Source: Chryseobacterium aahli (GTDB taxonomy: Bacteria; Bacteroidota; Bacteroidia; Flavobacteriales; Weeksellaceae). Taken from it: 64,000 bases of DNA. Shown here in pieces: positions 46,011 through 55,141 of the stretch; position 1 is the first letter of the stretch; each line of letters opens with the position of its first letter. The notes under the pieces are model-generated. The model was not told the origin of the DNA, ran no database searches, and was given only the letters and a program-made list of their open reading frames with translations. The stretch lies in contig NZ_JALDNB010000002.1 in assembly GCF_022699665.1 (NCBI RefSeq), positions 496,001-560,000 of the forward strand, in the 5' to 3' direction. Made by a program: the position numbers and the translations under genes.

Positions 46011-48817
46011 TGTTATCGGTTCGTAGTCAAAATTTAATAAAAAACTTTGCGAATTGTCTGTTATTGATCTGTTCGCTCTTTTTGTCGGCTCAAAACAAAA
46101 CGGAAAATATCCTGTTTGACATTCATGAAAAATCTTTTAGTGCAGATTCAAAAATCCTTGACCTTGTTATAGTTGTAAATAACAACAGGGATGAAAATTT
46201 TAAAGGAAAATTAAAAACATCTACTCCGACAGGATTCAGATCCATTTTAGGACAGGAAATTTTTGTTGATCTACAAAAAAATGAAAAAAGATTTATTTCA
46301 CTTAAATTCTTTGTCGGGAACAATGCAGATGCAGGAGACGCCCAGATCAATCTTATTTTAACCAACGAGTTTGATCAGAAAATTGGCGAAAAAACAGTCA
46401 TTCACCAAGTGCAGGAAAGCAGCATTTTACAGATGACTGCCGAAAATCAACAAATCTTCAGAGACAACAACCTTGATTCTTTAAAGATCAGAATAAAAGT
46501 TTCCAATAAAGGAAACAGAACGCAGCAAACGACATTGGTTTTTAAAATTCCTGATTACAGTGACAGCAATCATTTTATCGAACAACACGGAACGCTACAC
46601 CCACAGCAGGATTCTACGTTTACTTTCAGTTTTCTGCCTTCAAAAGAACTTCTAAAACAAAGTAATTTCACTATCAACGTTACCGGATTTAAAGATCCCG
46701 ATAAGGAATTATTTGGCAACACAAGAATTTCTGTACAAAGTATTTCTCATACACAAAAGTTTCAAGACGAGCAGCAAAATGGCTTCGCAAGCACAACAAA
46801 AAATTCAATCACGACAAGCTACAGAAAAGTTGGAAACGATCTTGATATGTATCAGATTTTAGGAAGTGGCGGTTTTAATGTTGCTTCAGGATATATTTTT
46901 ATAAACGGAAATATGTTTATGATGAATTCGCAGACTGATCCTATTATCAACAATACATACATTTCTTACCGTCGGGAAAAAAGCGAATTTACACTCGGAA
47001 ACATCAGTAAACTTCTGGAACTTTCGCTTTTCGGAAGAGGAATAGAATACAGTTTTCTGAATTCTGCAAAAGACAAAAAAATTGAAGTCGGCTTTATCGA
47101 GCAGAGCTTCAGCTTATTGGAAAGAAATTCTTTTTTGCAAAACGGATACGGCTTTTATGTGAAAGGAATTCTTAATCCTTACAATTTTTCTCATAATCTG
47201 TCATCAATTTATATATTTAAAAATGATCCATACGAGAAAGCAAAACATCATTTAATAGGAACGGAATTCACCCACAACTTCAACAATCTTTGGCAGACCT
47301 CATCAAAACTGTACGGAGGAATAAGCTTCTATGACCAAAACGGAGTTACAAAACCTTCTTTGGCGTTCGAATCTCAATATTCGGGAATTATTAAAAAACT
47401 TAATCTCAACGGAAATATTTTCTACAGTTCAGATTATTACCCTGGAAACAGAAGAGGAAGTTTACAGATACAGCAAAACGTTAATTTGATGGTATTCAAA
47501 AAGCACTATGCTTTTGCCAATGTTTTTTATTCTAATTATTCTCCTAAATATTATTTTTACCAGACTCAGCTTTCATCTGACAATATAAAAATGGAGGCCG
47601 GATTGAATTTTGCTAAAACAGGATCATTCGGGCATTCTTTTGCATATCAGTATCAATTTGAAAAGTCAAATTCCTACGACAATTTTCTGCCGCAATTTCA
47701 AAAAAATGATTTATCAATTCAAGCACATAGAATTGTAGAAAGCACCAATTGGATGAGTGTAAATAAAAAACATTCTGCCGTTTTGGCTTTGGATCTTGGT
47801 ATTGCACAATATCCTAATGAAGAAGACCAAGAGTTTCAGGGGAAAATAAATTTCAATTACAATTACAGGAGAATAAATTTCACTTCTCAATACCAAATCG
47901 GAAGTTACTATTTATCTGAATACGCTTTCTCCCAACTCATAGATAAAAACGAAAAATATAAAAAACTCAACACCTCTGTTTATTATAGCAGCAATGCATT
48001 TAAAGAAAAACTAAGCATCACATCCGGTCTTTCTTACACAGACGATAATATCTACGGAAAATCGCCTTCAGCTTTTTGCAATCTGAAATGGCAAACAAGA
48101 TTGTATGATTTTTTTGTGAATTCATCTTTGTACAATTATTCTTCGGCAAACATGAGAAATAATATTTTCACCATTGAAGCGGGAGTTACCTTAAACCTAC
48201 AGAAAGCCACTTTAAGCACAAAGAAAAAATCAGACATTTACGCTTTCGCTTTCTATGACAAAAACAACAATAATACATTTGACACAGATGAAGAAACTGC
48301 TTCAAATTATCTGATTAATATCAATAATATCGCCTTTAAAACTGATTCTGAAGGAAAAATATTATATAAAAATGTCCCTTTTGGAAAATACCGTTTAAAG
48401 CAATCCATTCAGGAAGGATGGTATTATGACGATCAAATGTTGGATATCAGCCAATACAAGCTTGAACTCGCTATTCCACTACATCAGAACGGAACTGTCG
48501 CAGGACACATCAATTATGAATTTGACCATAAAACGGCTGTTGATTTCAATCCAAGAGCAAATGGGATTACCTTTAATATTTTCCGAGATACTATTTTAAT
48601 TGAAACCGTAAGTACAGATGACAATGGTGAATTTATATCTTTCTTACCTATCGGAAATTATACGATTTTACTCAATGCAAACTCGCTTCCTCAGAATACT
48701 TACTGCGAAACTGAGCGCACTCATTTTTCAGTGAAAGCAGGTGAACTTTACACGCTTCCCGAGTTTGTGATAAAAGTAAAAGAGAAGAAAATACATTCAA
48801 AGAAATTTGGAAATTAA
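46010..48817 (+). CDS. Usher-like outer-membrane assembly protein
   Basis: A 935-residue protein with a signal peptide ending near residue 28 (LFLSAQ). Two Ig-like beta-sandwich domains (about 30-135 and 136-245) precede a large barrel-like segment (about 265-735) of alternating strands rich in Tyr, Phe and Ser with short polar turns. Two C-terminal beta-sandwich domains follow; the first (743-828) carries FAFYDKNNNNTFDTDEE, an SdrD-B or carboxypeptidase-regulatory-like signature. The N-domain, barrel, C-domains order and the chaperone/adhesin neighbours are those of a pilus usher, although no close match to FimD/PapC motifs is visible. A generic outer-membrane exporter is the alternative. 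Confidence 0.68.
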   Translation: MLSVRSQNLIKNFANCLLLICSLFLSAQNKTENILFDIHEKSFSADSKILDLVIVVNNNRDENFKGKLKTSTPTGFRSILGQEIFVDLQKNEKRFISLKFFVGNNADAGDAQINLILTNEFDQKIGEKTVIHQVQESSILQMTAENQQIFRDNNLDSLKIRIKVSNKGNRTQQTTLVFKIPDYSDSNHFIEQHGTLHPQQDSTFTFSFLPSKELLKQSNFTINVTGFKDPDKELFGNTRISVQSISHTQKFQDEQQNGFASTTKNSITTSYRKVGNDLDMYQILGSGGFNVASGYIFINGNMFMMNSQTDPIINNTYISYRREKSEFTLGNISKLLELSLFGRGIEYSFLNSAKDKKIEVGFIEQSFSLLERNSFLQNGYGFYVKGILNPYNFSHNLSSIYIFKNDPYEKAKHHLIGTEFTHNFNNLWQTSSKLYGGISFYDQNGVTKPSLAFESQYSGIIKKLNLNGNIFYSSDYYPGNRRGSLQIQQNVNLMVFKKHYAFANVFYSNYSPKYYFYQTQLSSDNIKMEAGLNFAKTGSFGHSFAYQYQFEKSNSYDNFLPQFQKNDLSIQAHRIVESTNWMSVNKKHSAVLALDLGIAQYPNEEDQEFQGKINFNYNYRRINFTSQYQIGSYYLSEYAFSQLIDKNEKYKKLNTSVYYSSNAFKEKLSITSGLSYTDDNIYGKSPSAFCNLKWQTRLYDFFVNSSLYNYSSANMRNNIFTIEAGVTLNLQKATLSTKKKSDIYAFAFYDKNNNNTFDTDEETASNYLININNIAFKTDSEGKILYKNVPFGKYRLKQSIQEGWYYDDQMLDISQYKLELAIPLHQNGTVAGHINYEFDHKTAVDFNPRANGITFNIFRDTILIETVSTDDNGEFISFLPIGNYTILLNANSLPQNTYCETERTHFSVKAGELYTLPEFVIKVKEKKIHSKKFGN

Positions 48818-49379
48818 ATGAAACAAAAATATAAAATTCATCTAATTAATGTCTTCACGCAACTCACGTAATACATACGATTTTCGTAAGAGCCGTAAAA
48901 TTATATCTTTCTAGAAAATGAATAGCGTAGATCAATAACCTCGCTTTTCTTTTAGCCACTAAAAAAATCCGACAACATTTACCCACTTATAACATATTTA
49001 AATAATAATTGTTTATTATTGCTAAAATAATAAATTAAAAAAAATGATATAGATTATAATTTGCATAGATTTAATTTCATTGGCGATAATTTATCAGCTT
49101 CTATTCGCTGAATAAGAAAAGCTTTACAATTACCTATATCAAGAGAATGCCATATCTATCAAGCTAAATAAAAACTACTTTCAATTTACCAAACAAATCA
49201 TTCAAGCAATGATATCATATTGAGAATCCAGATCTGATTTACAATGAAAACACTTACAGTAAAGGATTTACCGCGGCTTTATGACCAAATTATTAAATTC
49301 ATCAAATAATTAATATTATATTAGCAATTTGTGAAATTAAATATTATTTTTGAAAATTAAAATAACATCTCTCATTTCG
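48818..49379. other. 562-bp AT-rich spacer before the AraC-type gene
   Basis: No strong hairpin terminator is seen after the usher gene. A 21-codon frame starts at ATG 49244 (MKTLTVKDLPRLYDQIIKFI..., ending TAA at 49309) and reads like real protein sequence, so it may be a leader peptide or gene remnant. A TATTTTTG -7 match at 49345-49352 precedes the regulator. Confidence 0.5.
49345..49352 (+). promoter_or_regulatory. Candidate -7 box of the AraC-type regulator
   Basis: TATTTTTG matches TAnnTTTG. A TTTG at 49328-49331 is too close to be a normal -33 element. Transcription from here would leave about 22 nt before the ATG at 49380 and would exclude the TTG at 49350 as start. Confidence 0.4.
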
Positions 49380-50225
49380 ATGTATAAAATCACAGATCAA
49401 CTTAAGAAAATAGGATTCAGCATTAATTTAATTGGTGATATTATCAGACGCAACAATTATAAAAATCAATTCAGCACCTTCGAATATTTCTGCATTTTGA
49501 TTGCAGAAAACGATTTTGATTTATATGTTTCAGGAGTACTGCACAATGTGAAAGGAGGCAATTCAATCTATATTGGTCCACAGAAGGATATTGAAATTCT
49601 TAATGCATACGGAAAACATATTTATATAATTGCCTTTTCTGCTGCTTTTTATGATAAGACATCCAAAGACAGTATTTTTTTGAATTCTCAGATATTTTTT
49701 AACAGTTATTCTGAAATTTTTATCGCCCCCTATTTTGGCACTAATAAATACAATCAGGTAATTTTGATCGAAAGATTGATGAAGTTTCAGTCAAAGAATG
49801 AAAGCCTTTACATTTCAGCAGCCCACAACGCTATTGAAGGATTAATATTAGACGCCTATTTACATTTAGATAATCAAGAGTCAGAAAAAGATGACCGCTT
49901 AGATTATGTTTCTTACGCAAACAGGTTTAGAGTTTTACTGCAACGCGACTTCCGTTCTAATAAAAAAGTTTTACATTACGCCCATGAACTTAATATTTCT
50001 GTTAGAAGACTTACCGAAATTACAGAACGTGCTTACGGAAAATCTGCTAAACAACTTATCATTGACAAGGTAAAAACAGAATGCGAAAAGGCAATAAAAT
50101 TATCAAGCTTTACCATGTCTGAAATTGCTTATGACCTTGGTTTCAGTGATGAAGGAAACTTCAGCAACTTCGTTAAAAAACATATAGGTAAAAAGCCTTC
50201 TGAAATACGTGAACTTTCGATATAA
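49380..50225 (+). CDS. AraC-family transcriptional regulator
   Basis: A 281-residue regulator with a poorly conserved N-terminal sensing domain (about 1-160) and a C-terminal double helix-turn-helix (about 185-281): LNISVRRLTEITERAYGKSAKQLI for the first and MSEIAYDLGFSDEGNFSNFVKKHIGKKPSEIREL for the second. I start at the ATG at 49380 rather than the in-frame TTG at 49350, which overlaps the -7 box. It is in the same direction as the fimbria-like genes and may control them, but the 562-bp gap leaves this open. It ends before a bidirectional terminator. Confidence 0.88.
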   Translation: MYKITDQLKKIGFSINLIGDIIRRNNYKNQFSTFEYFCILIAENDFDLYVSGVLHNVKGGNSIYIGPQKDIEILNAYGKHIYIIAFSAAFYDKTSKDSIFLNSQIFFNSYSEIFIAPYFGTNKYNQVILIERLMKFQSKNESLYISAAHNAIEGLILDAYLHLDNQESEKDDRLDYVSYANRFRVLLQRDFRSNKKVLHYAHELNISVRRLTEITERAYGKSAKQLIIDKVKTECEKAIKLSSFTMSEIAYDLGFSDEGNFSNFVKKHIGKKPSEIRELSI

Positions 50226-50400
50226 TTAACCTCTCTTTTATCAAAGAAAAAACACTATACTGAACCGTTTTTAGATTTTCGCTTCAGCAGACCTAATGTA
50301 AAAAGACCTGTTGTCTGTAGTTGTTTTTCAGAATGCGGCTTCTGTTTTTTCTTTAAACACATTATTAAACTTTTCAGATTAATAAGATAATAAAAATCAA

Positions 50401-50438
50401 AAAAAAGAGACACTATATTGATAGCTGTCTCCTTTTTT
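50401..50438. terminator. Bidirectional terminator between convergent genes
   Basis: GAGACA (50407-50412) and TGTCTC (50426-50431) form a stem flanked by A6 on the left and a T6 run on the right (one bulged C). It can terminate both the AraC-type gene (plus) and the polysaccharide cluster (minus), which end at 50225 and 50490. Confidence 0.75.
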
Positions 50439-50489
50439 CGATTTTAATCTTTTTTACAAATCAAAACATTCATCAGAATGAGCTTTCCA

Positions 50490-51659
50490 CTATTCACTCA
50501 CCAACGAATATGGTAACTTTGTTTCATTGACAAAGAATTCTTTAATAATTTTTCCTATACGAAGTCTATCGTAATCAGAAAGATTAGATCCGGATGGCAA
50601 ACACAAACCATCATCAAATAATTTTTCTGCGACATTCGTTCCGTAGTATGGCGCATCAACAAACACAGGCTGTAGATGCATAGGCTTCCATAAAGGTCTC
50701 GACTCAATATTTTCGTTTAAAAAGGCAAGTCTTAAATCCTCACGGTTTTTTCCTACAATTCTTTCGTCAATAACGATTGCTGACAACCAATGATTGGAAT
50801 AATAATCGTCGCTCGGTTCAGAAAAAACTTCAACACCTTCAATACCTTTGAAAATATCTATGTAGAAATCATTCATTTTTCTGCGTGCTTCTACCCTGTC
50901 TTTTAACACTTCCATCTGCCCCCGACCGATCCCGGCAATAATATTACTCATTCTGTAATTGTAACCGATTTGGGAATGCTGATAATGCGGAGCATCATCT
51001 CTTGCTTGGGTAGATAAGAAAATTGCTTGATCTTTATCTTCCTGAGTATGGCAAACCAATGCACCTCCTCCAGAGGTGGTGATAATTTTATTTCCATTGA
51101 AGGACAGAACTCCAAAACGCCCGAACGTTCCGCACGCTTTTCCCTTATATGTTGAGCCCAATGCTTCAGCAGCATCTTCAATTACACAAATACTGTGCTT
51201 TTTTGCAATTGCGATAATTTCGTCCATTTTTGCAGGCATGCCATACAAATGAACAACAATAATTGCTTTTGGTTTTTTGCCTTTAGATATTCTGTCTTCA
51301 ATTGCTACTTCCAAAGCAATTGGGCACATATTCCAAGTATCCTTTTCAGAATCTATGAAAATAGGCGAAGCCCCACAATACGCAATTGGATTTGCAGAAG
51401 CTGAAAATGTCATGGTCTGACAAATCACTTCCGCACCAGATTCTACTCCACATGCAATTAATGCCAAATGCAAAGCCCCAGTACCGGAAGAAAGAGCAGC
51501 GACATTTACCTCACCGCTCAAGAAGTTTTCTAAGTCTTTTTCAAACCCGTTCACATTGGGACCTAATGGAGCTACCCAATTAGCATCAAAGGCTTCTTTT
51601 ACGTATTTTGTTTCAGTTCCTCCCATGTGTGGCGAAGAGAGCCATATTTTTGAATTCAT
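50490..51659 (-). CDS. DegT/DnrJ/EryC1 PLP-dependent sugar aminotransferase (PglE-like)
   Basis: A 389-residue cytoplasmic aminotransferase. The PLP lysine is Lys191 in SFNGNKIITTSGGG, and Asp162 in IEDAAEALGS should contact the pyridine ring. The opening SSPHMGGTETKYVKEAFDANWVAPLGPNV is typical of the PglE branch, which makes UDP-4-amino sugars from UDP-4-keto-6-deoxy-GlcNAc. It overlaps the acetyltransferase gene by 4 bp. Together they would build an N,N'-diacetylated 4-amino-4,6-dideoxy sugar such as bacillosamine; the 4,6-dehydratase is not in the window. Confidence 0.92.
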   Translation of the reverse strand: MNSKIWLSSPHMGGTETKYVKEAFDANWVAPLGPNVNGFEKDLENFLSGEVNVAALSSGTGALHLALIACGVESGAEVICQTMTFSASANPIAYCGASPIFIDSEKDTWNMCPIALEVAIEDRISKGKKPKAIIVVHLYGMPAKMDEIIAIAKKHSICVIEDAAEALGSTYKGKACGTFGRFGVLSFNGNKIITTSGGGALVCHTQEDKDQAIFLSTQARDDAPHYQHSQIGYNYRMSNIIAGIGRGQMEVLKDRVEARRKMNDFYIDIFKGIEGVEVFSEPSDDYYSNHWLSAIVIDERIVGKNREDLRLAFLNENIESRPLWKPMHLQPVFVDAPYYGTNVAEKLFDDGLCLPSGSNLSDYDRLRIGKIIKEFFVNETKLPYSLVSE

Positions 51660-52267
51660 ACTACTATATTACTAAATGATGTGATTTTTATTATTTTTCC
51701 AGGATTTCCTACAACTGTAGCACCATCAGGAATATCTCTTATAACTACCGAACCTGCACCTACGGTACACCATTTCCCAATGGTAATTCCCTCAATTACA
51801 GAAGCTCCCATACCGATATTTGTACCCAATCCCACAAAAACACCCCCAGCTAAAGCTGCATTTGGTGAGATATGCGTGAAATCTTCCAAAATACAATCAT
51901 GGTCGATCGATGCATTGGTATTAACAATACAATGCTTACCAATTTTCACCTCAGAGTTTATTGTTGCCCCAGCCATTACCACAGTACCTTCTTCAATCTT
52001 AACTCTTTTAGAAATTACTGCTTTGGAATGAATTAATTTTTTAAAATTGAGATTCTTGTAATTGGCAGCAATCTTTTTTCTTATTTTATTGTTACCGATA
52101 GAAATGATTAATTCAACATTTTTGTTTGGAATTTCATGTAGAATATCATAATCTAAAAGCTGCCGCTTAGATAGATCAATATCAATAAAAGCATCAATCT
52201 CTACATTGACATCCTCTGCGATCTCTGCAATTACCTTTCCGTGCCCGCCTGCTCCGTATAAAAACAT
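51656..52267 (-). CDS. NeuD/PglD-family sugar O/N-acyltransferase
   Basis: A 203-residue enzyme with an N-terminal Rossmann-like domain (MFLYGAGGHGKVIAEIA, about 1-80) and a left-handed parallel beta-helix of hexapeptide repeats (about 88-190). His123 in ASIDHDC is the expected catalytic base of PglD. It acetylates the 4-amino group on the sugar made by the overlapping PglE-like aminotransferase. Length and domain order are normal. Confidence 0.92.
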   Translation of the reverse strand: MFLYGAGGHGKVIAEIAEDVNVEIDAFIDIDLSKRQLLDYDILHEIPNKNVELIISIGNNKIRKKIAANYKNLNFKKLIHSKAVISKRVKIEEGTVVMAGATINSEVKIGKHCIVNTNASIDHDCILEDFTHISPNAALAGGVFVGLGTNIGMGASVIEGITIGKWCTVGAGSVVIRDIPDGATVVGNPGKIIKITSFSNIVV

Positions 52268-53318
52268 TATTTACTATTTAAATTAATTATTTCCCTTAAA
52301 AACTTCTACCGTAGCTTGATGCGCTTGGTTTATACCTTCTTTTTTTATTACTTTTTTAAAGTAAGGAACATCACTTTGCAATCTGTTGCAAAAAATACAT
52401 TATCGATGTACCATAATATCTAATTTAAATTTCATCGTCCAGGAAATGGCATTTCTACCATTCAACTGCGCCCAGCCTGTAATTCCGGGGCGTATATTGT
52501 GTCTTTGTTTTTGAGATTCATTATATAAAGAAAGAGATAGCGTTGTAATACGTATTAATTTAGCTTTCAAAATCTGTAAGTATTTTATTTATCTTTTCTA
52601 TTATATTTGAAATCGATTAATAAATTTCCTTTATATCTTTTGTGTATTTTTTTATTTTTTGATGACAAAGCATCATGTATCAAATAACAGCATCTATAAT
52701 TCCTAATTTTGGGAATTTTTAAGATATTACATCAGATGTTACCAAGCAGTTTCAAAATCTCACCAAATTCGTATAGAATTTGGCTCTGAAATCAATACTG
52801 TTTCAATAATCTCAAAGAGATCAATAATTTTCCGTTCTTTCTTTGTGTGTGTTTTGTAGTAGTAATTCCTACCTTAATTCATAAATCATAATTATTGAAA
52901 CTAATTATTGATTACACATCTATCATATTTTAGTTTTCAAATCTTACAAGAAAGCTTCTTATACTTTATAATTTATATGGAAATTTATAATGTCAGCCAT
53001 CTCGCTTATTATAATCTCCACATCTGCTGCATCAAAAATCTTACCGTTTTCGCTTTTTTGTAAATAAATTTTGTTTATTTCTAATCAAAATTACATTATT
53101 AATATTAATAATTCACAATAAATAAATTATAAATCCGAATTAATTATCAATAACGCTTTATCTTTGATTATTGAATCATTAACAATTTTGCTAACATGTT
53201 ATCGTTTTGTTAATGATTTGATTTTATAATTAGCCTCAACTGAAATATATCGCAAGAATTGTAGCCAACATTCATCAACTTGAATCCCATAATGTGCTAT
53301 ATACATATTCTATCTGAA
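52268..53318. other. 1.05-kb gene-poor gap inside the polysaccharide cluster
   Basis: Besides the pseudogene at 52285-52534 this AT-rich stretch has no credible gene. An inverted repeat CCAAATTC/GAATTTGG lies at 52763-52783. A 41-codon minus-strand open frame without a start (52959-53084) reads like a protein C-terminus (SENGKIFDAADVEIIISEMA) and may be another relic. The gap interrupts a cluster that is otherwise tightly packed. Confidence 0.7.
52285..52534 (-). pseudogene. Truncated, frameshifted second copy of the phosphoglycosyltransferase 3' end
   Basis: This stretch matches 53321-53570, the last ~80 codons of the PglC-like gene, at about 90% identity by eye (some 21 substitutions and two single-base indels). 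One T is missing in the run near 52352-52357 and one base is gained near 52414, so the frame is broken between them. The match begins near the stop codon and ends abruptly at 52534, after which the sequences are unrelated. No start or N-terminal half remains. It is a gene relic left by duplication or allelic replacement. Confidence 0.85.
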
Positions 53319-53927
53319 CTAATTATTTCCTTTGAAAGCCTCTACCGTAGCCTGTTGTGCCTGATTGATGCCTTCTTTTTTTATTACTTTTTTTAAAGTA
53401 AGAAACATTACCTTGCAATCTGTTGTAAACGATACATTATCGATGTACCATATATCTAATTCAAATTTCATCGTCCAGGAAATGGCATTTCTACCATTCA
53501 CCTGTGCCCAGCCTGTAATTCCGGGGCGTATATTGTGTCTTCGTTTTTGAGATTCATTATATAAAGAAAGGTATTGTGGCAATAAAGGTCTCGGACCTAT
53601 AAGCGACATGTCTCCTTTCAGCACATTAATTAATTGTGGAAGCTCATCCAGAGAAGTCTGACGTATAAAACTTCCAATTGGTGTTAATCTTTCCGAATCA
53701 GGCAGATAATTACCCTGTTTGTCTTTTTTGTCATTCATTGTCTTAAACTTGATGATATTGAATATCTTCTCATTTAAGCCCGGCCGTTTTTGTAAGAAAA
53801 AGGGTTTACCATCGTTCGCAAAATATAACCCAATCACTACGATGATAAATACAGGCGATAATATCACTAATCCCAAGAATGCAACAAAAAAATCAAAAGC
53901 CCTCTTCAAGTATTTTCTGTATAGCAT
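53319..53927 (-). CDS. PglC-like initiating phosphoglycosyltransferase
   Basis: A 202-residue monotopic membrane enzyme that transfers a sugar 1-phosphate to undecaprenyl phosphate, starting lipid-linked oligosaccharide synthesis. I use the ATG at 53927 (MLYRKYLKRAFDFFVAF), 7 bp after the upstream stop, giving the PglC-type length. An N-terminal re-entrant helix (about 10-38) is followed by FLQKRPGLNEKIFNIIKFKTM, the catalytic-dyad and phosphate region, then RLTPIGSFIRQTSLDELPQLINVLKGDMSLIGPRPLL and [14 protein letters not shown]. The partial copy at 52285-52534 derives from this gene or a close allele. Confidence 0.93.
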   Translation of the reverse strand: MLYRKYLKRAFDFFVAFLGLVILSPVFIIVVIGLYFANDGKPFFLQKRPGLNEKIFNIIKFKTMNDKKDKQGNYLPDSERLTPIGSFIRQTSLDELPQLINVLKGDMSLIGPRPLLPQYLSLYNESQKRRHNIRPGITGWAQVNGRNAISWTMKFELDIWYIDNVSFTTDCKVMFLTLKKVIKKEGINQAQQATVEAFKGNN

Positions 53928-53934
53928 ATTATAA

Positions 53935-55140
53935 TTAGCCTTTATTAATATTATCTGAAACACTTTCAATCACTTGTACAAATTGTTTGCATAAAATAGA
54001 TTTATCATATACTGTTTCTGCCAACATCCTTGAATTGATACCCATCTCCGCTGAAATATCTGGATTACTCTTTAAAAACAATATTTTGTCTGCAAGTTCC
54101 TGTGGATTTTTCGGATTCACATAATATCCGCAACGATAGTCTTCAGCAATTGCTTTCGTCCATCCTGCTGAATTAACGATAATAGGCTTACCTGCCGAAA
54201 GAGAATCGAAAAGTTTATTTGGTGAATTGGTATAAAGGATCGGAAGATCTAAGAAAGAGATCAGAGAAACATCAGAAAAATTGACAATTTCTGAGACATC
54301 TTTCATGGGGAACTTCCCTAAAAATTTAACGTTCTCTAAATTATGTTTTTGCACTTCCTCTATAAGTTCTTGTTCTGTAGAACCTCCGCCAACAAATAAA
54401 AACTCTACATCCCCATGGTCTTTCAATAATCTGGCAGATTCAATGATTGTATGAGCACCGTTAGCTAAGCCCAACGAGCCAAAATGTACTACTTTAAAAG
54501 AATCTTTTTGAAGACCCAGTTTCTCCATGAGCAGATTATTTTTCTCTCTGGGCCAAAATTCATCCATCTTTGCCATATTGGGAATCATGGACGTCTTATC
54601 GATCGGAAGATATTGAAGAACTCCATCTTGCATTCCCGGTGACAAAGCAATGACATGGGATGCATTTTTATAGATTAGCTTTTCGAGCGAACGGGTCGCT
54701 TTAATCATCCACTTATTCTTAATGGCACCCATCTGAATAGGAACTTCCGGCCAGAGATCTCTTACTTCAAAAACAAAAGGTTTTTTCTTTAACCATTTTA
54801 AGACAAGTGCAGGAACGCCAATGGTTAGCGGTGTAGAAGTTGCAATTACTAAGTCAATATTCTTTTGCATCAGACCGATTTTCGAAGACTTATACATGAA
54901 TTTCACGAAAGCTTTCAGCCTTCTCGTAATGCTCATGTTCTGGTCATATTCTTCTTTAAGATAAATTACTTCAATTCCATCTACATTGATTTCTTTGATT
55001 TCTTCTGCAAATTTAGTTGATGAAGTAAGCATCGTGACTTTATGTCCGTTTTTTATCAGTTCCTGGGCAAGCCAGTACGACCTGGTTCCCCCTGGTTCCT
55101 GTGGTGTAAGAAAATATTGATGAATGTATAGGATGTTCAT
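53935..55140 (-). CDS. Glycosyltransferase family 4 (WbuB/WcaI-like)
   Basis: A 401-residue GT-B enzyme. The N-terminal MNILYIHQYFLTPQEPGGTRSYWLAQEL is typical of the WbuB-type branch, with an acceptor-side glycine-rich GGTRS loop. The C-terminal half holds VVHFGSLGLANGAH, FLFVGGGSTEQEL and a nucleotide-sugar Glu region (SLISFLDLPILYTNSPNKLFDSLSAGKPIIV). It is one base downstream of the previous glycosyltransferase. It probably adds the second sugar to the lipid-linked unit (inference from its position next to the initiating transferase). Confidence 0.9.
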   Translation of the reverse strand: MNILYIHQYFLTPQEPGGTRSYWLAQELIKNGHKVTMLTSSTKFAEEIKEINVDGIEVIYLKEEYDQNMSITRRLKAFVKFMYKSSKIGLMQKNIDLVIATSTPLTIGVPALVLKWLKKKPFVFEVRDLWPEVPIQMGAIKNKWMIKATRSLEKLIYKNASHVIALSPGMQDGVLQYLPIDKTSMIPNMAKMDEFWPREKNNLLMEKLGLQKDSFKVVHFGSLGLANGAHTIIESARLLKDHGDVEFLFVGGGSTEQELIEEVQKHNLENVKFLGKFPMKDVSEIVNFSDVSLISFLDLPILYTNSPNKLFDSLSAGKPIIVNSAGWTKAIAEDYRCGYYVNPKNPQELADKILFLKSNPDISAEMGINSRMLAETVYDKSILCKQFVQVIESVSDNINKG

Positions 55141-55141
55141 T

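Noticed and set aside
49350..49379. TTG start of the AraC-type gene
   Set aside because: It overlaps the TATTTTTG -7 box; the ATG at 49380 gives a normal leader.
52763..52783. CCAAATTC/GAATTTGG hairpin as a terminator or IS end
   Set aside because: No T tract on either strand, no matching partner and no transposase fragment nearby; noted only as an inverted repeat.
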